This document shows positions 44,222 to 54,903 of a stretch of 64,000 nt of DNA, one piece after another (the stretch's first letter is position 1; the number at the start of each line of letters is the position of its first letter). The DNA lies in the NCBI GenBank assembly GCA_025769875.1, contig JAGFNK010000052.1, forward strand, positions 62,001-126,000, in the 5' to 3' direction. Below the pieces are notes generated by a model that had not been told where the DNA came from, ran no database searches, and saw only the letters and a program-made list of their open reading frames with translations. Source of the DNA: Russula earlei (lineage: Eukaryota; Basidiomycota; Agaricomycetes; Russulales; Russulaceae). The translations under genes and the position numbers were made by a program.

Positions 44222-45895
44222 ATGCCTGCTTTGTCCATCACCCGCGCCGCCTTCTTTGCCCTTGGTGCAGCCGTAGGTGGGGGCGCTGTAGCAGCTTTGA
44301 ATGCATCAAAAAAAAAAGACGCGCCCTCGTCCCCTGAAACCCCCGCCAGTCCAGCTAAGCTCCCCATTGTACATGTGGGTGTCACTGGCGATCCACGCTT
44401 CTCCGCTGGGGCAGCAACTGCAGTTGGCCCTGTTCTCAAGTACGGGAACCCTGGTGCGCACGCGTTTTCCCCTTCAAGCGAGGACAAATGTATCCATCGT
44501 TTGTCTCCAGGCCCCATTTCCGACCAACTCGTCCATCGGGCGTATGTGGCCGGGTACGATCGTCGCATGCGGCACCCCGCCTGGGTTAGTTCTGTTCTGG
44601 GTTTCGAGGGTCGATTTGACCCACCCCACCCCTCACGGCTGCTGACGCAAAGTGATTTTCCTTTCTGAAACGGATCTTTGATTTTGTCGGGACTTTTTCA
44701 CAGACGGCGGAACATCTGACGTCGGGCTCTCTCGGGGACGGGGACAGCGAAGAAAGGGGCGATCGTGGCAAATCGGTCTTCAAAGAGGACGAGTCCCTTC
44801 CGGCGCAGTTCCGAGCAAGGCTGCAGGACTACTTCAGGAGTGGCTATGATCGGGGACACATGTGCGTTTCGCTCCTGCTGTGCCTCCCCGCCCCCCCCCC
44901 CCAGAAAAAAAAAAAAAAAAAAACTCTGCCGACCCTTCTGCGGGGCCTGAGCCGCCTTTCTGATGATGGGATTGGGGATGTTTCTGACCGCGCCGCAGGG
45001 TACCGGCTGCGGATGCGAAACTGTCACAGGTCAGAGATCATCAGGACGGCGGCGCCCCCCGCAGCAGCACCATCTCTGACTGATTTCGACCTGTGTTTGC
45101 ATCAGGAAGCCATGGACGAGACGTTCCTGCTTTCCAACATCGCCCCGCAGGTCGGCGCCGGTTTCAATCGCCACTGTACGTTTCGCGGACTCGGCTTGAT
45201 TAACCCCCCCCCCCCCCCCGCCTGATCTGCGGGGCTGTGCAATACTGACGCTTTCGTCGCCCCCGCACGTCCCTGTAGATTGGGCCTACCTCGAGGACTG
45301 GTGTCGCCGGTTGACGAGGTCATTTGCCGATGTTTACGTGTTCACCATCCCATTGTATCTCCCGCACAAGGACGCGGACGGGAAATGGCGAGTCGTGAGT
45401 GGGCGCATCCGACATCGAGGCGCCACCATGCATGTCGTTGACGACCTTTTTCGCTTTTCCGCTTCTCGCATACTACACGCAAGACGTACGAAATGATCGG
45501 TAACCCGCCGAATGTCGGCGTTCCGACGCATTTCGCCAAGGTCGTCCTCACATCGCGGCCGTCGTCGCCTTCGACCCCTCACGTGCCAGAGATCTCCACC
45601 GGAGCCTTTGTGCTCCCGAATGCTATCATCGCAGACGAGGCATCCCTGGAGAGCTTCGTCGTTCCAGGTCTGTTTGTTCGCGTCGCCGTCGCCCAGTGAA
45701 CGGACCTCTGACTGCACCGTGATACCGTCAGTTGAGGCCGTTGAGCGTGCTGCCGGTCTAACCCTGTTCTCGGACACGATTAAAGGAGGGTCGAAACACA
45801 TATGCAGGACGACCAAGTGCGAAGTTATCGTGCGTCGCTTTGACGACGCACAAAAGAGGCCGGAAATGAGACGGGCGATTTCGTCCCCCCGGTAA
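44222..45895 (+). CDS. NUC1: NUC1/EndoG mitochondrial DNA/RNA non-specific nuclease
   Basis: Beta-beta-alpha-metal nuclease of the mitochondrial inner membrane or intermembrane space, involved in mtDNA turnover and programmed cell death. The ATG at 44222 opens a hydrophobic Ala/Gly-rich N-terminal anchor (ITRAAFFALGAAVGGGAVAA). Then come VLKYGNPG, VHRAYVAGYDRRMRHPAW, the catalytic DRGHMVPAADAK (split by an intron inside the Met codon near 44860-44999), and MDETFLLSNIAPQVGAGFNR, which supplies the metal-binding Asn of the family. Further blocks are WAYLEDWCRRLTRSF, VYVFTIPLYLPHKDADGKWR, YEMIGNPPNVGVPTHFAKVV and the C-terminal VEAVERAAGLTLFSD. The stop is at 45893-45895. Odd: two introns carry long homopolymers (C14 then A19 at about 44889-44923; C14 at about 45207-45220). 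At least six introns in total. Confidence 0.94.
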
Positions 45896-45981
45896 CGTGC
45901 TCCTCTGTAGTGTACTGCTACACCTGGGTAGCAATCGGGACAAATGGGCGTTTGTCTTGTATTAGGGTCGCTCATCCTTAT

Positions 45982-47039
45982 CTAAAAGTCGGATAACATA
46001 TCCTTGACACCATCCCAGTACTCCGGATTCACGCGTTTTGCGATCTCCTTTTTGGTAAGCCAGGCAACTGTCTGTGACAGATTCCCCTGGCCTTGCTTGA
46101 CCGGCCATGATGTGTGCTTTGAAGAAAAATATACAAGTCTTCCGAGATGGGTTAGCTGCATCGGACCAGGGAAACCAAGTGAGACGTACTTTGGGAGGTG
46201 CAGCTGGATCGCCGGGTTGAATTGGAGCAGGAGGGTGAATCTCGTACAAACCAATTGGCTTGCGAGTGACGATCCAGGTGTCCATGGCCTCGCCACATGA
46301 CTCCCTCAGACCACGCGCGACAGACTTGGGAGAGGAAACGATATTTGTGAGACTGCCGGAAGAGGAAACAATCGAACGACCACCTTACTTCGTGCAGCAG
46401 CTCCTTGCCCGCGACCGCCGTTTCGGGGAACCTCCACACGAAACCCTCGTCCGTCTTCTGCCGGACAAGGAGGTAGAGGTTCCGCTGGCCCTTCCTGTCC
46501 AGACTCTTCACGTCGCCGCTCTCGTCGCTCGCGTGGACGCGAGGCGCCGGCGTCTCGTCCACGTCGCGCCCGAACTTCTTGAGGTCCTGAGCGGTCACCC
46601 CGGCGCCCGGCGCGAGGGGGTGGTCCGCGCCGAACCCGGGTCCGAACGCCTTGCGGTCGCGTCTGCGCTCCTCGAGGTTGAACTTGGACTCGAGGAGGGA
46701 GCCCGGCTTGAAGTAGAGCTCGCGCGGGAACGGGTTGTGCAGCGCGCGTTGGACGCGGGCTTGGTAGGCGTAGTAGGCGCGCTCGAGGGACGTCGGGGTG
46801 CGGGTGAGGATGGGAGAGCGGTTGAGGATGACCGCCGTGCGTACGATGGGCCGTGGTGGAGGCTTTCCTTCGGGACTGGGCGCCGCTGCTGCCGCCTCTG
46901 TTGCCAAACCTCGGCGAAAAAGGACGGGTCTGCCTTGCGAGAAGAGACGAGTCAGTACGTGGGACGCGGTGCGGAGTCCCGCCGAGTGATTATCGCGCCA
47001 CGTACTTCGCCAGGACGTTCTGAGCGACGACGTGGACAT
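45982..47039 (-). CDS. MRPL17: mitochondrial large-subunit ribosomal protein mL46 (MRPL17/MRPL46)
   Basis: Component of the mitochondrial large ribosomal subunit with a Nudix-like fold. The ATG at 47037-47039 starts an Arg/Ser-rich mitochondrial presequence (MSTSSLRTSWR). An intron with donor GTACGT there joins in phase to SRPVLFRRGLATEAAAAAP. Family blocks: RTAVILNRSPILTRTPTSLE, FPRELYFKPGSLLESKFNLE, KGQRNLYLLVRQKTDEGFVW, RFPETAVAGKELLHEAA, DTWIVTRKPIGLYEI, VFFFKAHIMAGQ-type and WLTKKEIAKRVNPEYW. The stop is at 45982. An upstream in-frame ATG at 47117 would lengthen the N-terminus, but 47039 fits a targeting sequence better. It is divergent from VMA13 (96 bases between starts) and convergent with NUC1. 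Confidence 0.92.
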
Positions 47040-47135
47040 GGCAAACAACGAAAAGGAGGAGTTGGGTGGGGTGCGCCCGAAACGGATCACACGCGCCCTG
47101 CAGCTGCGCAACACCAAACCAAACTTGCAACCTCG
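47040..47135. promoter_or_regulatory. 96-bp bidirectional promoter (mL46 / VMA13)
   Basis: Only 96 bases separate the two start codons; both promoters and 5' leaders must overlap in this space or extend into the opposing gene. Confidence 0.55.
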
Positions 47136-49069
47136 ATGGCATCCACCATGGCGCTCAGCCTCGTCTCAAACTCATATCTAGAAGAGAGCACCGCAAAGAT
47201 ACGCGTCAAACAGGTGCCTTGGGAGGTGCGTGCGTCGACCGCATCCTCTCTTCTCTCGCCTCTTCATCCCTCACAATCGGAGTACGCCTCGACCAGGGAT
47301 ATCAACGCGCCGGACATATCACCCTCGAGGAGCTCGCGCTGATCAAGAAGGTGGACAGGCAACCCAAGGCAAAGACAGAGTCCCTCTTGCTCTCTGATGG
47401 CCAGACCTACGCATCCCTTTATCTCGGGCTGCTCAAGAAGCTCCAGAGGGTGGACACTCTGCAGTCCATTCTCGTTCTCATCGCAGATGCCCTCGCCGGT
47501 ATGCATGTCTCTCGTCCGCACGTCCGCACTCGCGTGGACTTTCTCGCGCAGATCACGAAGAGCGCATCGTCCTGTTCACGAGGGCGTCTGCATCCGATCC
47601 CGATCTACCGTTTGGTCCGCTGTTGCGGTGCGTGTACTCCCTCCGAGCTCGCCGAACACTTCCGTCCCGTGTGATACGTCCGCCCACAGGATACTCGAAA
47701 CGCAAGACGATTTTGTGCCGCTGAAGACGTCGCAGATTTTGACCGCCCTTTTAAGGTACATAATCGTCGTTCTCCCCTTCTACGTAGGAATCAAAGCGAT
47801 ACCCTCCAGCGCAGAACCGGCTCCTCTCCAACCGTGGCAATTGCGACCCCTCTTAAATTATCTATCGGCGTGCGTACAAGGGACGGCTCAGCACAAGCGT
47901 GACGTGGCAGTACAGTGCCTCGAGGCCATTCTGCCCCGCCATGAAGTTCGTCAAGCGGTCTGGGCGATCCCCGGCATCCTGGGCGGGTTCGAAACATCGC
48001 GCATCTTTTCGTGACGTGAGGATTTAACTTGGCCTCCATCCAGGTTGGTGGACATTCTCAAATCAACCAACAATCCTCAAATGAATTATCAAGTCGGGTT
48101 CTGCTTCTGGTTATTGACGTTCGAGTCGGAGGTTGCGGAGCAGATCAACAAGTGAATGCTCCTCTTAACTCTGGTCACGATGCGTTGCTCACGAGGGAGT
48201 TGTGGCGCAGGAGATACGATGTCATCCCTCTCTTCATCAGCGTTGCGCAAGCCGCCGCAAAAGAAAAGGTGGTGCGCGTCAACATAGCGACGCTTCGTGT
48301 GAGCCTTCCCATTTTTATATGTAACGTCTCGTCACCAAACCGTAACTCGTGCCTCTCGAGGTGCTTTAGAATCTCGTCACGAAAGCACCATCCGCCAATC
48401 TTCCGGCGATGTTGGTCGCCCAGCTCCTCCCGTTCGTGAAGAACCTCGCGACGCGCAAGTGGTCGGACGAGGATATATTAGAGGACGTGGATTTCCTTAG
48501 AGACGAACTCGAGGCCAGGTTCGAGAGTCTGACGTGCGTTCCATTTCCCCTCACGACCGGGCGCGTCTTTATAGCGACAACAACAGAACGTGGGATGAAT
48601 ATACCTCCGAGCTCGCGTCTGGACATCTCTCGTGGACACCGGTGCACACCTCCGACTTGTTCTGGAAAGAGAACGTGACAAAGCTGAATGAGAGGGACCA
48701 CTTCTACTTGAAGTCCGTCATGGCAAGAGCCTCGACGGATAACCCAGATCTGATATGTTCTTCTCTTTCCTTCAGGCGGCTCGTGGAGCTTTTGCTATCG
48801 TCGCAAGATCACATCGTACTCGCGGTCGCGGCTCACGACCTTGGGCAGTACGTGAAGTATCACGAACGCGGGAAAAAGTGCGCTTTCTACCCATGTCGAA
48901 TTTTCCATCTGACTGGTTATCCTCCCTCTCCTCGAAAATCAGGGTCGTCACAGACCTCGGTGCAAAAAACCGCGCCATAGAGCTCATGTCGCATAGCAGT
49001 CAGGAAGTGCGGTATCAAGCCTTACTTTCCGTGCAGCGACTGGTCAGCCATCCATGGCAGTCCGCATGA
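47136..49069 (+). CDS. VMA13: V-type ATPase V1 subunit H (Vma13)
   Basis: Regulatory subunit of the vacuolar proton pump that couples V1 to V0 and silences free V1. The ATG at 47136 starts MASTMALSLVSNSYLEESTA. Exons follow with GYQRAGHITLEELALIKKVD, QTYASLYLGLLKKLQRVDTL, LETQDDFVPLKTSQILTALL, QPWQLRPLLNYLSACVQGTA, LVDILKSTNNPQMNYQVGFC, FWLLTFESEVAEQINKRYDV, KEKVVRVNIATLRNLV, LPFVKNLATRKWSDEDILED, TWDEYTSELASGHLSWTPVH and the conserved end FWKENVTKLNERDHFYLKRL, then VAAHDLGQYVKYHERGKK, the most conserved block of the family, and the terminal SSQEVRYQALLSVQRLVSHP. The stop is at 49067-49069. The HEAT/armadillo-like all-helical pattern is complete. At least nine introns. Confidence 0.95.
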
Positions 49070-49229
49070 TCATGCCCGAACCCGAAGAGCACGCAGGGGA
49101 AGTTGTAGTAGTATAGAATCAGAATGACCACCGTAATGACGAAGCGTGAATGCATCTAATGTCAGTCAAAAGTTTTACCAGCACCCGTAATAAAAAAACA
49201 GTCGGCCCCTCCCCGCCCAGAGCATATTC

Positions 49230-51546
49230 TCATGACCTGACCCAAACCTCGCCGATCACATCGCACTCCTTCAGCACCACAGGAGCACCGGTTCGCCTTC
49301 CCAGATACGCCTCTTCCGCGCCTTGCACCCGGTCTTCCAGGAGCAGCACCCGCAGCCCGCCGACGGGCACGAACCCGTTCCTGAGGGGGGTGTACTGGAG
49401 TTCAAAGTCCCAGAATCGCTCCTCCCTTTTTGTCACCGCATCGCCTTTACCGTTGTCGTCGCCGCCTGCGCCACCTCTTCCGCTACCGGGCGACGACGAC
49501 GACGACGACGACGAGGGCTCGGACGCGGTTCTGCGAACGAGCGTCATCGGCGGCACGTGCAGCAATGACGCGCCGAGGAAACGCGTCGCCCCACGCAGCT
49601 TATCGTACCGCGCCTCGTCACCGGGCATCGGCTCTGGCGCGGGCAGCAGCAGCGCGACGCGCTGTCGCGAGGCGGCGGCGGGATCGTCCTCCTCTCGATC
49701 CGACGCGAGCTGCCTCGCGCGCGGCGATCCGACCAGCGGTCCGTCGACGAGCGTCAACGACGTTCGCGATGCGGGAGACGAGGATATCGCCGTGGCCACC
49801 GCCGACGCGAGGCGATCTGTCGTCGTCGGCACTAACGACGGCGCCGTTTCGGACGGGGGTGGAGGTGGAGGCAGCGGCTCCCGCAGACGCCTGGACGTGC
49901 TGCACGGCGAGACTCAGCGTGCGTTGCTCGCCCTCGCGGACGGATGCCGCCACGCCGAGGGTGCACGCGACGCAGAACGGCTTGCCGATCTGAATTTCGC
50001 CGCGTGGAATGGAACGCACGACGAGGTCCACATTGATCGGATCGTCAACCGCCACCGCCGACGAGCCGAAATGCGCGGTTGACATTCCGGGGCTCTGCGG
50101 TCGAGGTGGCGGGACAGACATGGGGCGGTTGCGGAAAGGTGAGGAGGAACGATGGGGATGAGGCGCCGGTCCGATTGGTGGCGTATTAGGGCGTGAAGGC
50201 GGTTGGGAGGAGTAACCAGCTGCCGTGGCTGACCGCTGGAGGTGAAGCGGGAGGGCGGACGCGGGCTGGTGAGGATGCTGTTGTTGCGGTGTGCGGGCGG
50301 GTGGCGAGTTTGGTGAAAGAGGTATTCGACGAGATAACATCTATCATCTTTGCTGAGGGAGGCCGCAATCAACAGATAAACGAAACCACCCCACTCACGG
50401 AGGTTAGGAGTCTTCCTGGTTCGCCGAATGACGACCGCCAGGAGATATCGAGTCTTCCCAGAGCGAGGACCGTCCCGGGCGCATGTTGTACAGGGATGGC
50501 CGACGGATTGACCTCGTTGAGGATGTATATATACTGCCTCGTATCTTGGGGCTGAAACATGGCCATCGCTCCGGAGAACAAACTCCCTTGGCTATCTGAT
50601 AGTACGTTGGCGTCTTGGACGTGCCATCCCGGAGCTGGCTCGATAATCATGTGCTCGAACCACATGGGTTCAGACGTGAGATTCTGGATGTGGACTTCAA
50701 GGAAGACCTTAGAGCGCTCTTCGGTGGACAGTAACGCAGAAGGTGAACGAGGTAAATGGACCTTTGTCTTGACTGATAAGGGATTCGTCACCTACAGGAA
50801 GACCAAAGGCACTCCCGTCAGCAAATGGCGATATAAAATTAGCGCACATGTGCCTAATCACGGAATCCAAGGAGGGGAGGGGAGGACCCGCCGATCAAGA
50901 AAACGTACAGCAAACTTGTAAAACTTGCGAAAGGTCTGCAACCCGACATCATCTCCCGTATCCGCACCACCACTACCACCAGCCACGGTAGTCGTTGCCG
51001 ACGTCGCGGGTCTTCGCGCGCCAGGCGGGAGTTGGTACGAGACGGTGCAGGCCAACACGTGCTGTCCGAGCTCCTTGATCTCATGGTGCACCGCGGTCTC
51101 GAGCGTGTCTCCTGCGACGAGGCCGAGCGTCGGTCCGCCCATCTCAACGAGGACGACCTTGCTCGTCGCGGTCTGCATCTCGACGCGCAGGCTGACACTG
51201 TCGACCATCGCGGCCGACTCGTTGTTCACCGCGACGGCGCTGGAGAACGTCTCGCCGAGCTGGATCGCCCCGAATGAGGATGGCAGTGTCAGGAGGGTGG
51301 ACGCATTCGTCAGGTCGCGTAACGTCTTGGGATGCCCTGGGAGCGGGTTGCTACCCTGTAGGGAGAGCACCGAGGCGGTAGAGTGGGCTGAGAAAGAGGG
51401 CGAGTTGGAATAAAAAGGCTCCCATGTGCTCGCCAACGACGGTCGCTGTTTGTGACCAAGATCACCGAAAGGCAACGCTTGATAGCTGGGCAGACACGCA
51501 CAGAGACTCTCATCACTTTGAGGGAGAGGAGATGTCCGCCATCCAT
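49230..51546 (-). CDS. TRAPPC13: TRAPPC13 (DUF974), TRAPP complex subunit
   Basis: The ATG at 51544-51546 starts MDGGHLLSLKVMRVS, the conserved beginning of the family. Next come LPSSFGAIQLGETFSSAVAV, the core motif, with SVSLRVEMQTATSKVVLVE, TLETAVHHEIKELGQHVLAC and LQTFRKFYKF. After an intron the second half has NPLSVKTKV, KVFLEVHIQNLTSEPMWFEH and LGRLDISWRSSFGEPGRLLT. The C-terminal part (50.3-49.2 kb) is inflated by Pro/Ser/Ala-rich insertions and a Ser run (SSSSSSSS, near 49500). It closes with the recognisable ERFWDFELQYTPLRNGFVPV and GGLRVLLLEDRV before the stop at 49230. Known: TRAPP complexes tether vesicles and activate Rab GTPases in ER-Golgi traffic and autophagy. The inserts are probably disordered loops. 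Convergent with VMA13; its start is 67 bases from the end of YME2. Confidence 0.9.
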
Positions 51547-51613
51547 TTGCAAAAGATATGGACGATGGAAACAAAGTAAAGGAAGAGTTGTGGCTGGCTG
51601 CACCAAGTCTACC

Positions 51614-54600
51614 CTACACTGCCAATCCCTTCTTCAGCTCTTTGTTCTCTTTCTCTAGTTTCTGCAACGTGGCCTGCGCATCTGCCATCCTCTCCATCAG
51701 ATACTTTGCTCGATTTTCTGTCGCAGTTGTGGTCCTCCACCAATGCGCCGACTTGTAGTCAAACCCAATCGCACATAGCACCTGTAATTCTTGCTCACAT
51801 GCACGCACGGTTCCTTCCGCGCTTTCAATAAGCTTTGCATTAAACGAAATATCCTGGGTCGCCCGGAAGATCGGGTCTATCGCGAGGTGTTAACCTGTGC
51901 GACAGGCGACGTTACATAGTAAACATACCATTTGCGAGTCCCCGGAAAACGAAGCGATAGACCGGTCGTCCAGGGCGGATTATGGGCGGTCGACCATCCT
52001 GTTTGTCCACGGTAATCAACTCTGCTCGTTCCATACTCCGCAGGGGAGCCTCGTCACCCTTGAATGGTGCATTCATCAACGTTTCATGATACGACACAGT
52101 ATCCCTGCTCGCGAGCGCGCGGAAAACGGCCCATGCCTGCTCTCGGCTCCATAGCAAACTGCGGGTATCATCCGCATCTTCACCAAATGCACGTTTGCGC
52201 AACTCGGAGATATCTTGTCGGATAATGTCCTCGACTGCGTCTATAGGCCTCTGCCCTGCACGCATCTTGTGTACCAGCTGTAAAAAAGGCGCGTTGGTCC
52301 CAGGGAGTAAACCAGGTGGATATGGGCGTACTCTGGTAAGATCGCTTGCCCTGCCGCCCAAGTAATTGATCTTCTCCATCTCTTCGTGTGAGAATTGAAC
52401 ATCAACGTCCGCATTATGCAGCCTCGCCTTGACAAATTGCAATACGCTCTCATTGTCTGCATCATGGAGACCAATCATAGTAAGAGGCTTTGAAGGGAGG
52501 GCTTCATGAACAGTGGCTTAGTGATTCACGAGGCCCATGGTAAAGAGAATGTACTTACCTTTCGCCAGGGGTTTCGAATTCTCCCGGTTATGGCTTACAA
52601 TTATGACGTGAGCGGTCTTGGGGGGCCATGTGTTCGAAATGTCAACTCCTTTTCAAGGAATGACACGAGGGACGTACTTGTCCTTCCACCAACGCAGCTG
52701 CCCATGTAGCAAGGACATCCATGACCTCTTCCCTTCCGCCCGCGGTATAGTTCTTTAGGATTACAATAGGCATGGTGTTTACTGCATGGAGGTCCGGTGT
52801 GCCTCTCCCCTCTCGTTTTTGTGTCGGAAGTGTTGAGATGTCCGTCTCCCATGGATGAGGTACAGAGTTCTCGTCATACTTCGTGAAAGGTTCGTCGCCA
52901 ACGCCCAACTCTGCAATGACACCACCACCCATAATTGGACCCATTCGGGGATCATGCCAGACACCGCGGCGAATGCACTCCTGAATCTGGCTTGCAATTC
53001 GCTGCTCTTCCTCCTTTCTCATGGTGTACTCATGATTATGAAGTACTTGTTTACGCAGAGTAGAGGAAACTGAGCGAAGTGCGGTTCCAACCACTTCCAG
53101 GACTTGTTTAACCTGGTCTGGGAGTGAGGAACTTAGGCCGGCTGTTAGGGTTATAAAGGCCGACACATGTTCGTTGTTTTAATTCATATTCATGGATAAA
53201 ACCGTACCTTTTTGGCCGATGAAGCCAACAGTAGCGAGATCAATGAAGTTGTTCATAGATGAGAAAACCGTGAAGACAGGCCAGTAACCAGTTTGTCTTG
53301 ACAACGCATCGACAAGGCGTACGTCAGAGCTAGCGCGTTGGAGCTCTGCGCAATCGATGGTGAGCGCTGGGCTATCATTTACAAGTGTCACAATCATGGC
53401 TTAGGAAAGGCTGATGCATTAATTATACCGATTCTTGTCTCGCAGTATGCGGGACAACATTTTTGACTTCCCGCTGCCCTGGGGTCCATGGATAAACGCG
53501 ACGTTCGCTGTAGTATTAATTAGGACGGAAGCAGCACGACATTTCAGTGAGAAGTCCATACTAGGCGCATCATCAAGATAACTACGGAGAGCTGTTTCCG
53601 CATCCTGACGCTCCTGCCAAGCAGATTCCGCGTGTGCATCGCGGGTATCTGCAGATTTTATGGCAAACCCGTCCACAGTGATGGTGCGGAGCCACTGATA
53701 GAGGCGAGTTTCTGCGTAGCGAAACAAATCGGATACGGGAATACTTTAGACAACAGAAACTACCTCTATAATCAAACCAATCGAGGATTTTTCCCTTGAC
53801 CATAAGTGTGCGAATGGGATCGAAAATCTGGTTTGCGTCGGCGGGAAGAATACACAGAAAAAGATGTTACGCACGGCATATGTCAAGGTGCCCAAAAAAA
53901 AGACGATGACCGGAATGACGATACGAGGGTGCTTAGTAACCCAGTCGCGGATGACATGGCCCTGTACTGGTGGAATAAACGAGGTGCGAAGACGTGTTTT
54001 GTCAATGCAGAGGCCATGTACAACATTTCGAGCAACGATAGAGGAGCGAAGGTCAGAAAAGGTGACAGTGGAGGCACGGTAAGAGGTGCCAAAAACGGAG
54101 GTGGGGGCTGAAATGTCAACTATGCGACCATACGGCTGATGGCGGGAATAAGGAAGCTATTTTCGCGGACAAAAAGAGGAAATACTCTGAAAGTATGATA
54201 CAGAGACTCTTCTTGTGGATCTGCGCCATCGAAGATAACGCGAAGCAAAGGAGATGCAAATCTGTTCATGTCCTGAATCGAAATTTGAGGGATGTATCAC
54301 GTTGACGGGAATAGAGAGGTACCTCTCGCCATGGTTGTCCTTGCACGATCCAGATGTTACCCCTGCGAAGACCTGCAGATGAAGGGACGCCACCATGAGC
54401 TTGGAAATGGCTTCTAAGATCGGATTGAATGCTTGAAATGGCGTCCTCTGACTGGGAGGGAATGTATTCGCAGAGTACGAATACGCCTCCATCTTTCATA
54501 TGAGGTTCGATAGAGATGGGCTTAAAGCCATGGGTGTGCACCTGTGATATGAGGTCTGAGAGTTTTTCAAGAACATGTTCTTGACGGAGTTGGCCATAGT

Positions 54601-54821
54601 AATATCGAAAACTGGAGGGATCATGAGTGTCCTGAGCTGAGAGCAAGGGCAAGAAGGGGGAGATTTGCTGACTCCCAAGCGGCGAGTTTGACGGGAAAGA
54701 CCGAGTCTATGAAGAGCCATGCCTTATTTGTGTGAGCAAGTCCGAGTGAGTGGATTGAAGCAACGGTGACGGCTCTGCAGGGCGCTCGCCATCTTGTGAG
54801 TGTGAGTGAATGTATGCGCAT
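51614..54821 (-). CDS. YME2: YME2/RNA12, mitochondrial inner-membrane protein with P-loop
   Basis: Inner-membrane protein that affects mitochondrial nucleoids and DNA escape. The preferred ATG (54819-54821) opens an Arg-rich presequence (MRIHSLTLTRWRAPCRAVTV) leading to KAWLFIDSVFPVKLAAW. An intron GTCAGC...CCTCCAG then restores DFRYYYGQLRQE, the family motif. An RRM-like module follows (GGVFVLCEYIP, ILFV-type segments), then RATVTFSDLRSSIVARNVVH, VQGHVIRDWVTKHPRIVIPV with a transmembrane segment, the Walker A AFIHGPQGSGKSKMLSRILR (about 53460-53510), and PALTIDCAELQRAS. Further blocks are NTMPIVILKNY, VIIVSHNRENSKPLAKALPS, KPLTMIGLHDADNESVLQF, and a C-terminal coiled coil ending ENKELKKGLAV at 51614. 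An in-frame ATG at 54905 is an alternative start, but it would overlap the nucleoporin start. At least eight introns. Confidence 0.92.
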
Positions 54822-54903
54822 GAGAGGGAAAGAAGGGCAAGCACAAGCAAACAAAAAGAAAAAGGGAATTTGGTGGGTGGTCCAGCATGTCGGCCCGGGC
54901 AAC
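54822..54903. promoter_or_regulatory. 82-bp bidirectional upstream region (YME2 / nucleoporin)
   Basis: The start codons chosen for the two divergent genes are separated by 82 bases, so promoters overlap the opposing 5' ends. If the nucleoporin starts at 55033 the gap is about 211 bases. Confidence 0.5.

Noticed and set aside
43960..44568. 202-codon minus-strand frame overlapping the NUC1 start
   Set aside because: Antisense to the conserved NUC1 N-terminal exons and lacking domain signals.
46260..47342. 360-codon plus-strand open frame over the mL46 gene
   Set aside because: Antisense to well-conserved mL46 exons. Only its last part (from 47136) is coding, as the first exon of VMA13.
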